Source of the DNA: Rugosibacter sp.
GTDB lineage: Bacteria > Pseudomonadota > Gammaproteobacteria > Burkholderiales > Rhodocyclaceae
Reading direction: 5' to 3'
Length of the DNA stretch: 64,000 nucleotides
Assembly: GCA_030645365.1 (NCBI GenBank)
Contig: JAUSMB010000069.1
Span: forward strand, 1-64,000
The position numbers and the translations under genes were made by a program. Shown here piece after piece: positions 1-8,700 of the stretch; the first letter of the stretch is position 1; each line of letters opens with the position of its first letter. The notes under the pieces are model-generated. The model ran no database searches and had not been told where the DNA came from. It worked only from the letters and a program-made list of their open reading frames with translations.

Positions 1-2079
1 ATGTATTGGGATGGTACCAATAGCGTCATGCCCATCGGCTGGCAGACGCATGACTTGTGGCTGGTGGGTGGTTTTTTTGGATTCAATACAGGCAACAGCG
101 ATGTCTATGGCATCAACTCAACCGGTCTAGCTAATGGATGGCATCACGTCGTGGCTGTTTTCACCAATGGCAATGTGGCGGCGAATGCGCTGTATATCGA
201 TGGTGTCGCGCAGGCCTTGAGCCAAAAAATGAGCACACCAAACAACGGTAATGCCAATGCCAATGCCATTTTGCGTGTTGGCGGTTGGCTTGCTGATGCA
301 GGTTATCGGTTTCGTACGCGCGTTGATGAAGTCAAAGTGTATAGCGGTGAATTGACCAGCGCGCAGGTGCTGGCCGATTACAACGCAACACACCCCTGTG
401 GCAGCGGGACGCTTCCGACAAGCTTCAATTGCATCGCTGCAGCCACGCCCGCAGCATCAGGCACCTTATTTACCCAGCGCGCCGGAGCTTCTTTTAGCGT
501 CGATGTGGCTGCATTGAACGGGGCTATCGTGGAGACTAACTATGCTGCGGTTAGCAATCTGAACGTCACAGTGGAGCTTGTCGATGGCAGTGGTGCAACG
601 GCATGCGCCAGCCGCACGCCACTATCGCCTGCGGTGACGCAAACACTGACCTTTACTGCCGCTGATCAGGGACGTAAAGCTTCCGCACCAATGACTTCGA
701 GCAAGGCTTATCCTGATGTGCGTTGCCGCGTGACGGACGCTAATCAATCGCCAAGCATTGTTGCGTGCTCAACGGACAACTTTGCCATTCGTCCAGGCGC
801 GTTAGCCCTATCTACAAACGCGAATGCCGCGCCGCCTTCTGCTGCGGCTTTACCGACGGTCAAAGCGGGTGCGGCTTTTACACTTAATGCCAGCACCACA
901 ACAGCCCCCGCTGATGCTTACACCGGTGGTTTGATATTGGATGCGAGCCGCTTGTCTGCGCAGATAAGCTTGCAGGACACAACGCAACAATCCGGGGGAA
1001 TCGTCGGCGCGTTATCTTTAACACCCGCAATACTCACCGTTAATACCGCTGTATCCAACAATGCGATTTATCCGGAAGTTGGGTATTTGTATCTTGCGCC
1101 TGGTGCGTTGCGGGATGATGGCTTCACTGCAGTTGATCAAGCATCAGGCGATTGTATTGTCGGCAGCACAAGCGATGTCCGTGTTGGCGGTAAATATGGC
1201 TGCGTTATCGGCAATGCGAGTGCGGTGGCTCTGGGGCGGTTTATTCCGGACCATTTTGAAACAGCAGTTAGCGCGGGGTGCGGCAGCTTTACCTATTCAG
1301 GGCAGCCATTTGCGCTCACTTTGACAGCGAAAAATCTTGTCGGCGGTGTGACGCAAAATTATTCTGCCGCTTTTTCCAAGGCTGCCACCTTGTCGTCTGC
1401 CAATGGAATTTTGGGCACTTTTTCTCCTAATCCACTTTTGCCAAGTGTGTTTGCGAATGGTGTTGCTGATCTGGCAACCGTGCCACAGGTCAGCTTTGCC
1501 TTTAATAATAAATTGACAGCGCCCACGGCTTTGATTGTTCGCACGACGGATAGCGATGGCGTGAGCTCTGCCACCAGCAGCCCGATCGTAGAAGGCAGCG
1601 TGATGTTGCGTGCTGGACGCTTGCGCTTGATGAATGCCTATGGCTCTGAGCTATTGCCCATCCGTGTGCCGATCCGCAGCGAGTTTTATACCGGCACAGG
1701 TTGGCAAGTGAATGCCGCAGACAACTGCACAGCATTTCAGACCAATGCGTTGTCGGTTTCCAATGTCGTCGGCCCTGCACCCGTGATTTCGGCGGCCACA
1801 CCTAATCCGTTGTTGCTGAACAATGGTCAGGCGACCCTGATATTCAACCCGACAGGAATTTCCGGACGTTTCGATCTTGCCGCCAACTTGAATCCGGCCG
1901 GGGTAGACACCTCCTGCAACAACCCGGCCCACGGTGGCACAGCGGCAAACCTGTCCTGGTTGCAAGGCTTCTGGTCATCTGTCTGCAACGGAACGCCTGC
2001 CTGGGCGCAGGATCCCAACGCACGCATCCAGCTAGGCGCACCTAAAGCGCCTTACATCTACCTGCGGGAACGGTATTGA
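1..2079 (+). CDS. MshQ-like surface protein with LamG fold (5' end outside window)
   Basis: The visible 692 residues begin inside a concanavalin/LamG-type jelly roll (about residues 1-130; typical strand NGWHHVVAVF, then ALYIDGV and RVDEVKVYSGELT). A long beta-rich, Cys-containing part follows that resembles the MshQ/DUF6701 region (PDHFETAV, CGSFTYSGQPFAL near residues 415-440). The frame is open at base 1, so the true start is probably upstream and the gene is partial. MshQ-type proteins accompany MSHA or type IV pilus loci, and pilin genes follow on the same strand here. An extracellular adhesive or pilus-associated role is inferred from the family. It ends 16 nt before a perfect copy of the dispersed 25-nt repeat. 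Confidence 0.7.
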   Translation: MYWDGTNSVMPIGWQTHDLWLVGGFFGFNTGNSDVYGINSTGLANGWHHVVAVFTNGNVAANALYIDGVAQALSQKMSTPNNGNANANAILRVGGWLADAGYRFRTRVDEVKVYSGELTSAQVLADYNATHPCGSGTLPTSFNCIAAATPAASGTLFTQRAGASFSVDVAALNGAIVETNYAAVSNLNVTVELVDGSGATACASRTPLSPAVTQTLTFTAADQGRKASAPMTSSKAYPDVRCRVTDANQSPSIVACSTDNFAIRPGALALSTNANAAPPSAAALPTVKAGAAFTLNASTTTAPADAYTGGLILDASRLSAQISLQDTTQQSGGIVGALSLTPAILTVNTAVSNNAIYPEVGYLYLAPGALRDDGFTAVDQASGDCIVGSTSDVRVGGKYGCVIGNASAVALGRFIPDHFETAVSAGCGSFTYSGQPFALTLTAKNLVGGVTQNYSAAFSKAATLSSANGILGTFSPNPLLPSVFANGVADLATVPQVSFAFNNKLTAPTALIVRTTDSDGVSSATSSPIVEGSVMLRAGRLRLMNAYGSELLPIRVPIRSEFYTGTGWQVNAADNCTAFQTNALSVSNVVGPAPVISAATPNPLLLNNGQATLIFNPTGISGRFDLAANLNPAGVDTSCNNPAHGGTAANLSWLQGFWSSVCNGTPAWAQDPNARIQLGAPKAPYIYLRERY

Positions 2080-2094
2080 AAACCCACAACACGG

Positions 2095-2119
2095 AAAAGT
2101 CGGCGCTGGTGATACGGCG
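2095..2119 (+). repeat. Dispersed 25-nt repeat R, copy 1 (reference copy)
   Basis: Left half AAAAGTCGGCGCTGG, right half TGATACGGCG. I use this copy as the reference because every other copy differs from it by only 1-5 bases. It is intergenic, 16 nt after the mshQ-like stop codon. Orientation is called + when it reads AAAAGTCGG on the top strand. Confidence 0.9.
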
Positions 2120-2242
2120 ATGATGGCTAATAACTAATAAACAAGCCAACAATGACGCTCATCGCCTTTTTTCTGCCACTGGTCAGTTGACGCTGGTTTT
2201 CGACAAACTGCAATGGCATTATTCAATCAAAGGAAAATAATC

Positions 2243-2746
2243 ATGCCCTGTCCAATTCCATTCTGTCGTTCTGCCCACCGCTCAATGCGTCCGCCGCTAG
2301 GCCGAAACGGCATATACGGATTCACGCTCATCGAACTGATGATCGTGGTGGCTATTATTTCCATTCTTGCGGCAATTGCCATTCCTAACTACAACGACTA
2401 CATCATCCGCAGCAAAATTACAGAAGCGGTTGGCACGCTCTCCGATGTGCGGGTACGCATGGAACAATACTTTCAAGACAATCGCTATTACAACGGCGAT
2501 GGCAGTGTAGGCGATACAACATGCGGCAATGTGGTTCAGGCAGCAACAGCAAGCTTCACGTTTGCGTGTGTCTCGGCCAACAGCGGGCAGTCCTATGTAT
2601 GGACCGCTACGGGCACAGGTTCCATGACCGGCTTCTCTTATACCGTCACCCAGAACAATGTGCGCGCGACAACGATTGCTGCCGGTGCCGTCTGGCCTGC
2701 GGTCGTGCAGACTTGCTGGGTGACCAATAGAGGCGGGAGTTGCTGA
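2243..2746 (+). CDS. pilE: Type IV pilin (PilE/PilA-like)
   Basis: A 167-residue prepilin. The class III signal is GIYG followed by FTLIELMIVVAIISILAAIAIP, with cleavage expected after Gly26 and the conserved Glu at mature position 5. The hydrophobic helix leads into SKITEAVGTLSDVRVRMEQYFQDNRYY, typical of PilE-type pilins. C-terminal cysteines (TCW, GGSC) could form the D-loop disulfide. I chose the ATG at 2243 because AAAGGA lies 7-8 nt upstream. This gives a leader of 26 residues, long for a type IVa pilin; ATG 2285 would give 12 residues but has no ribosome-binding site. It sits just before the fimT-pilVWX-pilY1 genes, so it may be a minor rather than the major pilin. Confidence 0.88.
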   Translation: MPCPIPFCRSAHRSMRPPLGRNGIYGFTLIELMIVVAIISILAAIAIPNYNDYIIRSKITEAVGTLSDVRVRMEQYFQDNRYYNGDGSVGDTTCGNVVQAATASFTFACVSANSGQSYVWTATGTGSMTGFSYTVTQNNVRATTIAAGAVWPAVVQTCWVTNRGGSC

Positions 2747-2750
2747 AATC

Positions 2751-3386
2751 ATGAAACCCCTTGGTCGAGGCTTTTCGCTGATCGAGCTGGTGGTTACAGT
2801 CGCCATCATCGGCGTGCTGTTGGCCTTGGGCGCCCCGCGATTTGCCGACTATCTGCGCAATGCCAAACTGCGCTCGGCGGCGGAGATGTTTCTGTCAGGT
2901 GTACAACTTGCACGCTCCGAGGCGGTAAGAATGAATACCCCGGTTGAATTTCTGCTGACCGCAAACGATCCCCTTCCAGCGAATGTGGGCACAGTGGTGG
3001 CTTCGGCCAGCGGAACAAACTGGATGGTCAGAACTGCCGACATGGGTACTTTCATTGATGGAAAATTCGGCATTGAAGGTGCTGGACGAGGGGCCGGGCA
3101 GCTAACGCCGGTAAGGATCAACGATACCGCCGCCCCAGCCAGCGCCGACCCTGATGCGCCACCGGCCGCGCCGATGGGTTCGGTCATTTTCAACGGCCTG
3201 GGGCGTACTGGCCTGGCGAACCAGGGGGTCTTCAAGTTCAATAATCCGGAAGCGGGCGTTTGTGTCACCGCAGGCGGTCCGGTGCGCTGTCTCAAGGTTA
3301 TCGTCGCCATTGGCGGCCAGGCCCGTTTATGCGATCCGGCGGTGAGTGCAGTCGCTGTGGCTGCAGGTGATTCAAGGGGATGCTGA
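2751..3386 (+). CDS. Minor pseudopilin, GspH/FimT family (FimT/FimU)
   Basis: A 211-residue prepilin with leader MKPLGRG followed by FSLIELVVTVAIIGVLLALGAP (Glu at mature position 5). The next segment, RSAAEMFLSGVQLARSEAVRMNTPVEFLL, is the hallmark of the GspH/FimT family. FimU-type proteins form part of the type IV pilus tip priming complex. In some species FimT instead binds DNA during uptake, and I cannot tell the two apart from sequence alone. It starts 4 nt after the pilin stop and its TGA overlaps the pilV ATG, so translation is coupled. A degenerate copy of the dispersed repeat may lie near 3128-3151 in the variable DTAAPASADPD stretch. Confidence 0.85.
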   Translation: MKPLGRGFSLIELVVTVAIIGVLLALGAPRFADYLRNAKLRSAAEMFLSGVQLARSEAVRMNTPVEFLLTANDPLPANVGTVVASASGTNWMVRTADMGTFIDGKFGIEGAGRGAGQLTPVRINDTAAPASADPDAPPAAPMGSVIFNGLGRTGLANQGVFKFNNPEAGVCVTAGGPVRCLKVIVAIGGQARLCDPAVSAVAVAAGDSRGC

Positions 3387-3919
3387 TGACCAAAATGAAA
3401 AAAAATCAGGCAGGTTCTTTTTTGCTTGAGGCCATGATCGGGATCCTGATCTTTTTCATTGGCGTGCTAGCCATGATTGGCTTGCAAGCCAATTCGATCG
3501 CTATCCAGAACGATTCACAATACCGCATCGAAGCAGCCAACCTGGCAGACCAGATGCTTGGTCAGATCAATCTGAATGTCACACGGGATGCGGACGGCAA
3601 TGTCAATGTAGCTGATTTGGCTGGATTCAGTCACCGTCCGACAGGCGGGACAACTACTTGCAAACTGCTGGCTACGGATGCGACAGCAAATACTGATTGC
3701 TGTAATTTCGGTGGCGCTTCCTCCGCCAATGCACTGGTCACGGGCTGGGCCACTAATGTCATGACGAACACAGCGACTCGACTGCCGGGCGCCACGGCCG
3801 CCATGCAGCAGATTGTCGTCAACACTGCTTTAGCCAACCAAGTTGCCGTCACTGTCTGCTGGCAAGGCCCCAAGGATGGGCGGCCGCGTTTTCACCGCGT
3901 CATTGGCTATATCAACTGA
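3386..3919 (+). CDS. pilV: Type IV pilus minor pilin PilV
   Basis: 177 residues starting MTKMKKNQAG, then SFLLEAMIGILIFFIGVLAMIGLQ. The SFLLEA variant with Ser at mature +1 and Glu at +5 is typical of PilV. The conserved segment YRIEAANLADQMLGQI follows the N-terminal helix. I chose ATG 3386, which overlaps the fimT stop, because AAGGGGA ends 5 nt before it; the upstream ATG at 3380 would lie inside that ribosome-binding site. Cysteines near the C terminus (NTDCC, VTVCWQGP) fit a secreted disulfide-bonded globular domain. Part of the fimT-pilV-pilW-pilX-pilY1 operon. Confidence 0.88.
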   Translation: MTKMKKNQAGSFLLEAMIGILIFFIGVLAMIGLQANSIAIQNDSQYRIEAANLADQMLGQINLNVTRDADGNVNVADLAGFSHRPTGGTTTCKLLATDATANTDCCNFGGASSANALVTGWATNVMTNTATRLPGATAAMQQIVVNTALANQVAVTVCWQGPKDGRPRFHRVIGYIN

Positions 3920-3930
3920 GCCAGATAACC

Positions 3931-5115
3931 ATGCCGACCACCTCCACGACCACCCGATTCCATCCACTCCACAGCCGGGGCTTTACCCTGGTCGAGGTGC
4001 TGGTCGGCATGGCTGTTGCCCTGATTGGCATGGTCATGATGTTTCAGTCCATACAGACTTGGGAATCACGCAAACGCACCACCACATCGGGTAGTGACGC
4101 TCAGATATCGGGCAGCATTGCCATGTTCAGCCTTGAACGTGATCTTAAGATGGCCGGTTACGGTTTTGGCAACGCAATAGCGATGAACTGCGTTGTATCT
4201 GCCTATGACAGTACCCTGCCAGCACCAAGTACCTTCAACTTCCCTTTAGTCCCCGTACTGATTATCGATGGCGCGGCTGGAGCGCCTGATACCATCACCA
4301 TACTGTATGGCAGTGGTGACACGATGTCATCGAGCCAGTCATTCGACAATCTCTCGCCACTACCGACGGTGAACAACAACGGGTTTAAACGGGCAAATTC
4401 GCGCACAGGTTTACTTCCCGGCAACTTGATGATCGCCGCTGACAGTGGCAACGCGCTCTGTGGGCTGTTCGAGATCACCGGCAATGGCAATGCGGACGGG
4501 CTCACCGTCGATCATGGCACGGGCGCCTATCTCAACTTTACCAACAACCAGAATGTGACTGCCCAGTCGACGCTCGCCGCCAACGCATTGGCCCGCTTGC
4601 AGGAAAAATTCCTCAACAACAGCGGTAGCGCGCGGTATAACGACGGCACGGCAAAAGGCGTTGGCTCTGCTGGTGCAATTTTTAACCTGGGCCCCTTTCC
4701 GCAACTCAATGTCTGGCAGATCACCAACCGGCGCTTTCTCACGGTTAATAACACATTGGCGAATCAGCCTGCGGCAACGGAGGTTGCGGAAGGCATTGTC
4801 AATTTGCAAGCCGAGTATGGTGTCGACGCCGATAGCAACGGTGTGATCGCTGCCGGAGAATGGGGCGTAGCACCCCCGGCTAGCTGGCAGCAACTGCGGG
4901 CCATTCGTGTCGCCCTGCTGGCACGCAGCCAGCAGTATGAAAAAACTGCGATCACAACAGCCGCTCCGGCCTGGGTAGGGGGGGCATTTACCATGACCAA
5001 CATTGACGGCACGGTGGACACCACGCCGGGCAATGCTAATGACTGGCGGCGCTACCGCTACCGGATATATGAAACTGTGATCCCTTTGCGTAACCTTGCC
5101 TGGGGTATGTCATGA
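3931..5115 (+). CDS. pilW: Type IV pilus assembly protein PilW
   Basis: 394 residues. The prepilin signal is at residues 16-22 (SRG, then FTLVEVLVGMAVALIGM), with a 17-residue leader. The segment ISGSIAMFSLERDLKMAGYGFG near residue 60 is a PilW family hallmark, and the large C-terminal domain ends in RYRYRIYETVIPLRNLAWG, also typical. PilW works with FimU, PilV, PilX and PilE to make the tip complex that carries PilY1. The gene starts 11 nt after pilV and its end overlaps the pilX start by 4 nt (ATGA). Confidence 0.9.
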   Translation: MPTTSTTTRFHPLHSRGFTLVEVLVGMAVALIGMVMMFQSIQTWESRKRTTTSGSDAQISGSIAMFSLERDLKMAGYGFGNAIAMNCVVSAYDSTLPAPSTFNFPLVPVLIIDGAAGAPDTITILYGSGDTMSSSQSFDNLSPLPTVNNNGFKRANSRTGLLPGNLMIAADSGNALCGLFEITGNGNADGLTVDHGTGAYLNFTNNQNVTAQSTLAANALARLQEKFLNNSGSARYNDGTAKGVGSAGAIFNLGPFPQLNVWQITNRRFLTVNNTLANQPAATEVAEGIVNLQAEYGVDADSNGVIAAGEWGVAPPASWQQLRAIRVALLARSQQYEKTAITTAAPAWVGGAFTMTNIDGTVDTTPGNANDWRRYRYRIYETVIPLRNLAWGMS

Positions 5116-5777
5116 GTATTCATACCATGCGCTTGTCGCAACGAAGACAAATGCAAACCCAGCGCGGCGTGGTGCTGCTACTGGCGCTGATTATGCTGGT
5201 GGCCATGACGCTGGCGGGTATCGTGATGTATCGGCAGATCGGCACGGGTCTGATCATCGCCCGCAACCTTTCTTTCAAGCGCACAGCGACCATAGCGGCC
5301 GACCGGGGCATTGAGGTAGCACGCACTTGGCTGGTTGCTCAGAACGCGGCTACCCTGGAACTAGGGAGTGTGCCAGCAGGCTACTATCCTGGATGGTGCA
5401 ATATTTCGCTAAATGTCAACAATATCCCCGATGCCGACAATGACGGCAATCCGGATAACTGCGGTACAACGCCCGCTCCTGCGATATTCGACCCGCTGAT
5501 TTACAACTGGGCCAACTCGGCCGTTGCCACCAACAATGATGGCGCCGGCAATGAGGTGCGCTACGTCATCCACCGCTTGTGTCAGACCTCGGGCGCCATC
5601 AATGCGGCAGGTCAGCAATGTGTCACCATCGGCTCGACAATGGCGGGGGGGTCGCATGGTGCGGTAGGTTATGGTTCCCTGCCCCTGTCGAACACCTTCC
5701 AGCCTTATTTTCGCGTTACTTCCCGCGTGCTCGGCCCTACGAATACGGTGGTTTACACGCAAGCCGTCATGTATTAA
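5112..5777 (+). CDS. pilX: Type IV pilus assembly protein PilX
   Basis: 221 residues with N-terminal leader ending QRG, then VVLLLALIMLVAMTLAGIVMYRQIGTGLIIARNLSFKRTATIAADRGIEVAR. PilX proteins lack the usual Glu at mature position 5, as here, and the 'N...FK..A..AAD.GIE.A' pattern is the family signature. It is inserted between PilW and PilY1, forms part of the pilus tip complex, and links the minor pilins to PilY1. It overlaps pilW by 4 nt, and pilY1 starts 14 nt downstream. Confidence 0.88.
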   Translation: MSIHTMRLSQRRQMQTQRGVVLLLALIMLVAMTLAGIVMYRQIGTGLIIARNLSFKRTATIAADRGIEVARTWLVAQNAATLELGSVPAGYYPGWCNISLNVNNIPDADNDGNPDNCGTTPAPAIFDPLIYNWANSAVATNNDGAGNEVRYVIHRLCQTSGAINAAGQQCVTIGSTMAGGSHGAVGYGSLPLSNTFQPYFRVTSRVLGPTNTVVYTQAVMY

Positions 5778-5791
5778 CCAGGAGATCAATC

Positions 5792-8700
5792 ATGATCCAC
5801 TCCGCCACAACGCGTCACTCCCTTGCATTTCTTGCCGCCATGGCTACATTCATGATGTCTGGCACAACCTATGCCGCTCTTGCCGACCTAGCCGATAATC
5901 CGCTGGCCAGCGCCTCTACCACACAGGTTAAGCCAAACGTCTTATTCACGCTTGACGATTCGGGCTCGATGGATTGGAAATACATGCCGGATGGTGTCGG
6001 CAGCCATACGAATAAGGTCGGGTTCCGTAATAATCAGTGCAACCTGGTTTATTACAACCCGACTATTACCTACATCGTACCCAAGACCAGCACAGGAGGT
6101 GCTGTCAACGCTGCCACCCCCACCTCTTTTACGGCGGCTTACAACGACGGATTTTATAGTTATGGTAGTGGAGGATCGTCAACGACCAACCTGAGTTCAA
6201 GTTTTGAATCGCAAGGCAGTGATACGGCGCAGCCGGGTTACTACTGGACTTATCTTGGCACCACTACGCTGGTTCCCCTGGCCGGCGACTGCCAAAAAAC
6301 GCTATCCAGCAGCTCTGACTCGACCACCCAGGAAATCTGTACCGACAATTCCCTCTACCCCAATACCACCGCCCCTATCTTTGCCAATTGCGTAGCAGCC
6401 GGCAAGACCGCGTTGTGGCGCAAGGTGCTGGTGTCCACAACCTCCGGCCCCGGCGCGACCGATGAACGCCAGAACTTCGCCAACTGGTACAGCTATTACA
6501 GCTATCGTCTGAACATGATGAAGTCCGCTGCTGGGCGTGTCTTTGTAAATCTGAGCGACAGCTACCGCGTCGGCTTCATTACCATCAACCCGGGCAGCCC
6601 CGTTGTCGCTGCGAAGTTCCTAGCCATCGCCGATTTCGATGCAACGCAAAAATCCAACTGGTTCACCAAGTTCTACTCGCAAACTGCTAATAACAGCACA
6701 CCACTACGCACAGCGCTCTCCCGCGCCGGCCGCTACTTTGCGGGGAAGACCGACGGCATTAACCAGGGAATATCCGATGATCCGGTGCAGTACTCTTGCC
6801 AACAGAATTTCAACATCCTCACAACGGACGGTTATTGGAACGGGACCGGCGGCTTCAAGCTGGATGGGACCGCCATGGATAACCAGGACGGCAATATCGC
6901 AGAACTGGATGCCTACAATCCGTCCGTAGAAAAGTTTGCCGTCTCGCCAAGGCCGATTTTTGACGGTGCAACGGCGTTGTACACATGGAGTACAGCTGCG
7001 AATAATTACCGGAATGTTTCTTGCAATGTTAACCGTACTCAAACCAAGGCCGTACAGTGGCAGCAGCGCACAGTGCAAGTGACAAAACGTACAGTACAAA
7101 ATCAGAAGCGCACCGTGCAAAATCAGCGGCGAACTGCCCGTATGAGGAAATGTACCGCCAATGGCAGCCCCAGCTGGGGAACGTGTAGCGACGTAAATTT
7201 CGATTGCACGGGTGGAACACTTGATGCATCCAGGCCGTTTTGTCGAAACGGAGGGTTTTCTTCCTGGGCAAACACAGGCACCTGCACCCAGGGAGGAACG
7301 AACCCAGTCACATTCTGTCAAGTTGCGAGTGATAGCGGCTGGGTTAACGCTGGCACCTGTACAGCCTCAAATCCGTCCAGTGGCCCAACGGTCACCTGTC
7401 AGGTTGCCTCCGACACTGGCTTTGTCAGCGCATCATCCTGTACGCCTTCCAATCCGTCCGGTGGCCCCACAGTGACGTGTAGCAACAACGATAGTGGTTG
7501 GGGCGATGTGGCATCCTGTAATGCATCCAGTGGTGGTGGTGTGACAATTACCTGTCAAACCCGCGATCTGACGGCCTGGACAGACGTTGCCTCGTGCTCG
7601 CCTTCAGGTCCTGATGGTTCAGGGCAGGAAATCAAGTGTCAGACATTCGTTGACAATACCGGCCAGAAAAATCAGTATCGAACTACTGTCACATCGACCA
7701 ATTATCAAGGCCCAAACCAGTCAGGCTCGATTGTCGGTACGCCAACTAACACTACAGGCAGCTGGACAGATATCACCGGAACATGTTTTATCGCAGGGCA
7801 GCAACCGGCTTTGCCGCCTAATGGCACGGCAGTGGCCAGTGGCGGGCCACCAGCTCCCCCATCGGGTTGTTTGGGCGGCTCACAAGTGTGGCCATGCGAA
7901 ACACAAGGGCCTGTGACGGGCGGTAGCAGCAACACATTATCTGATGTTGCCCAGTACTATTACAAGACCGACTTGCGCACCTCTACGCTGGGCAACTGTA
8001 CCGGCGCGCTGGGCGGGACCACCGACGTCTGTACCAACAACGTACCTTCCACCGGCACTGGCGCTGAGGATGACAAGGCGCAGTGGCAACACATGACTAC
8101 CTTTACCATGGGTCTCGGTTTGTCAGGCACGGTACCCTATCAATCGGATTATAAGACAGCAGCGACCGGGCCATTTCAAAACATCCGTAGCGGTTCCCTT
8201 AATTGGCCGTTGCCGGTTGCAGATAGCCCGACAGCGCTGGATGACCTCTGGCATGCCGCCGTCGATGGCCGCGGGCAGTATTTCAGTGCAGGCAATCCCG
8301 ACACTGTGGTCAATAGCCTGACCACGGCGCTGGCCGGTGTCAGTGCCCGCGTTTCCTCGGCGGCGGCAGCAGCGACCTCCAACCTGGAGCCGGTGGCTGG
8401 CGATAACTTCGCCTACACCGCGAAATATGTCACACAAAAATGGACCGGCGAGCTGGAGGCGCACGAAATCGTTCTTCAAGACGAATTCGATCCAGTCACA
8501 CTTGCACTCACTGCATCTGCTGGCACCGTAAGAAGTTCAATCGTCTGGTCGGCACAGGGCAAGCTGGACATAACCACCAGTGATGCCTGCGACAATCGCA
8601 TCATCAAGTTGTTCCGCAGCGGCGCCACAGACAATCTGGTGGACTTCAAGTGGAATACCGATACTTGCGTTGCAGGTACGCCACTAGGTGCCCCCGTCGG

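Noticed and set aside
3128-3151. Possible repeat copy in the minor pseudopilin gene
   Set aside because: CGCCG and CCAGCGCCGAC are present, but with a 1-nt longer spacer and a different 3' end; kept only as a degenerate candidate.
5579-5791. Longer pilY1 frame starting inside pilX
   Set aside because: It lacks a ribosome-binding site and would lose the clear signal peptide at 5792.
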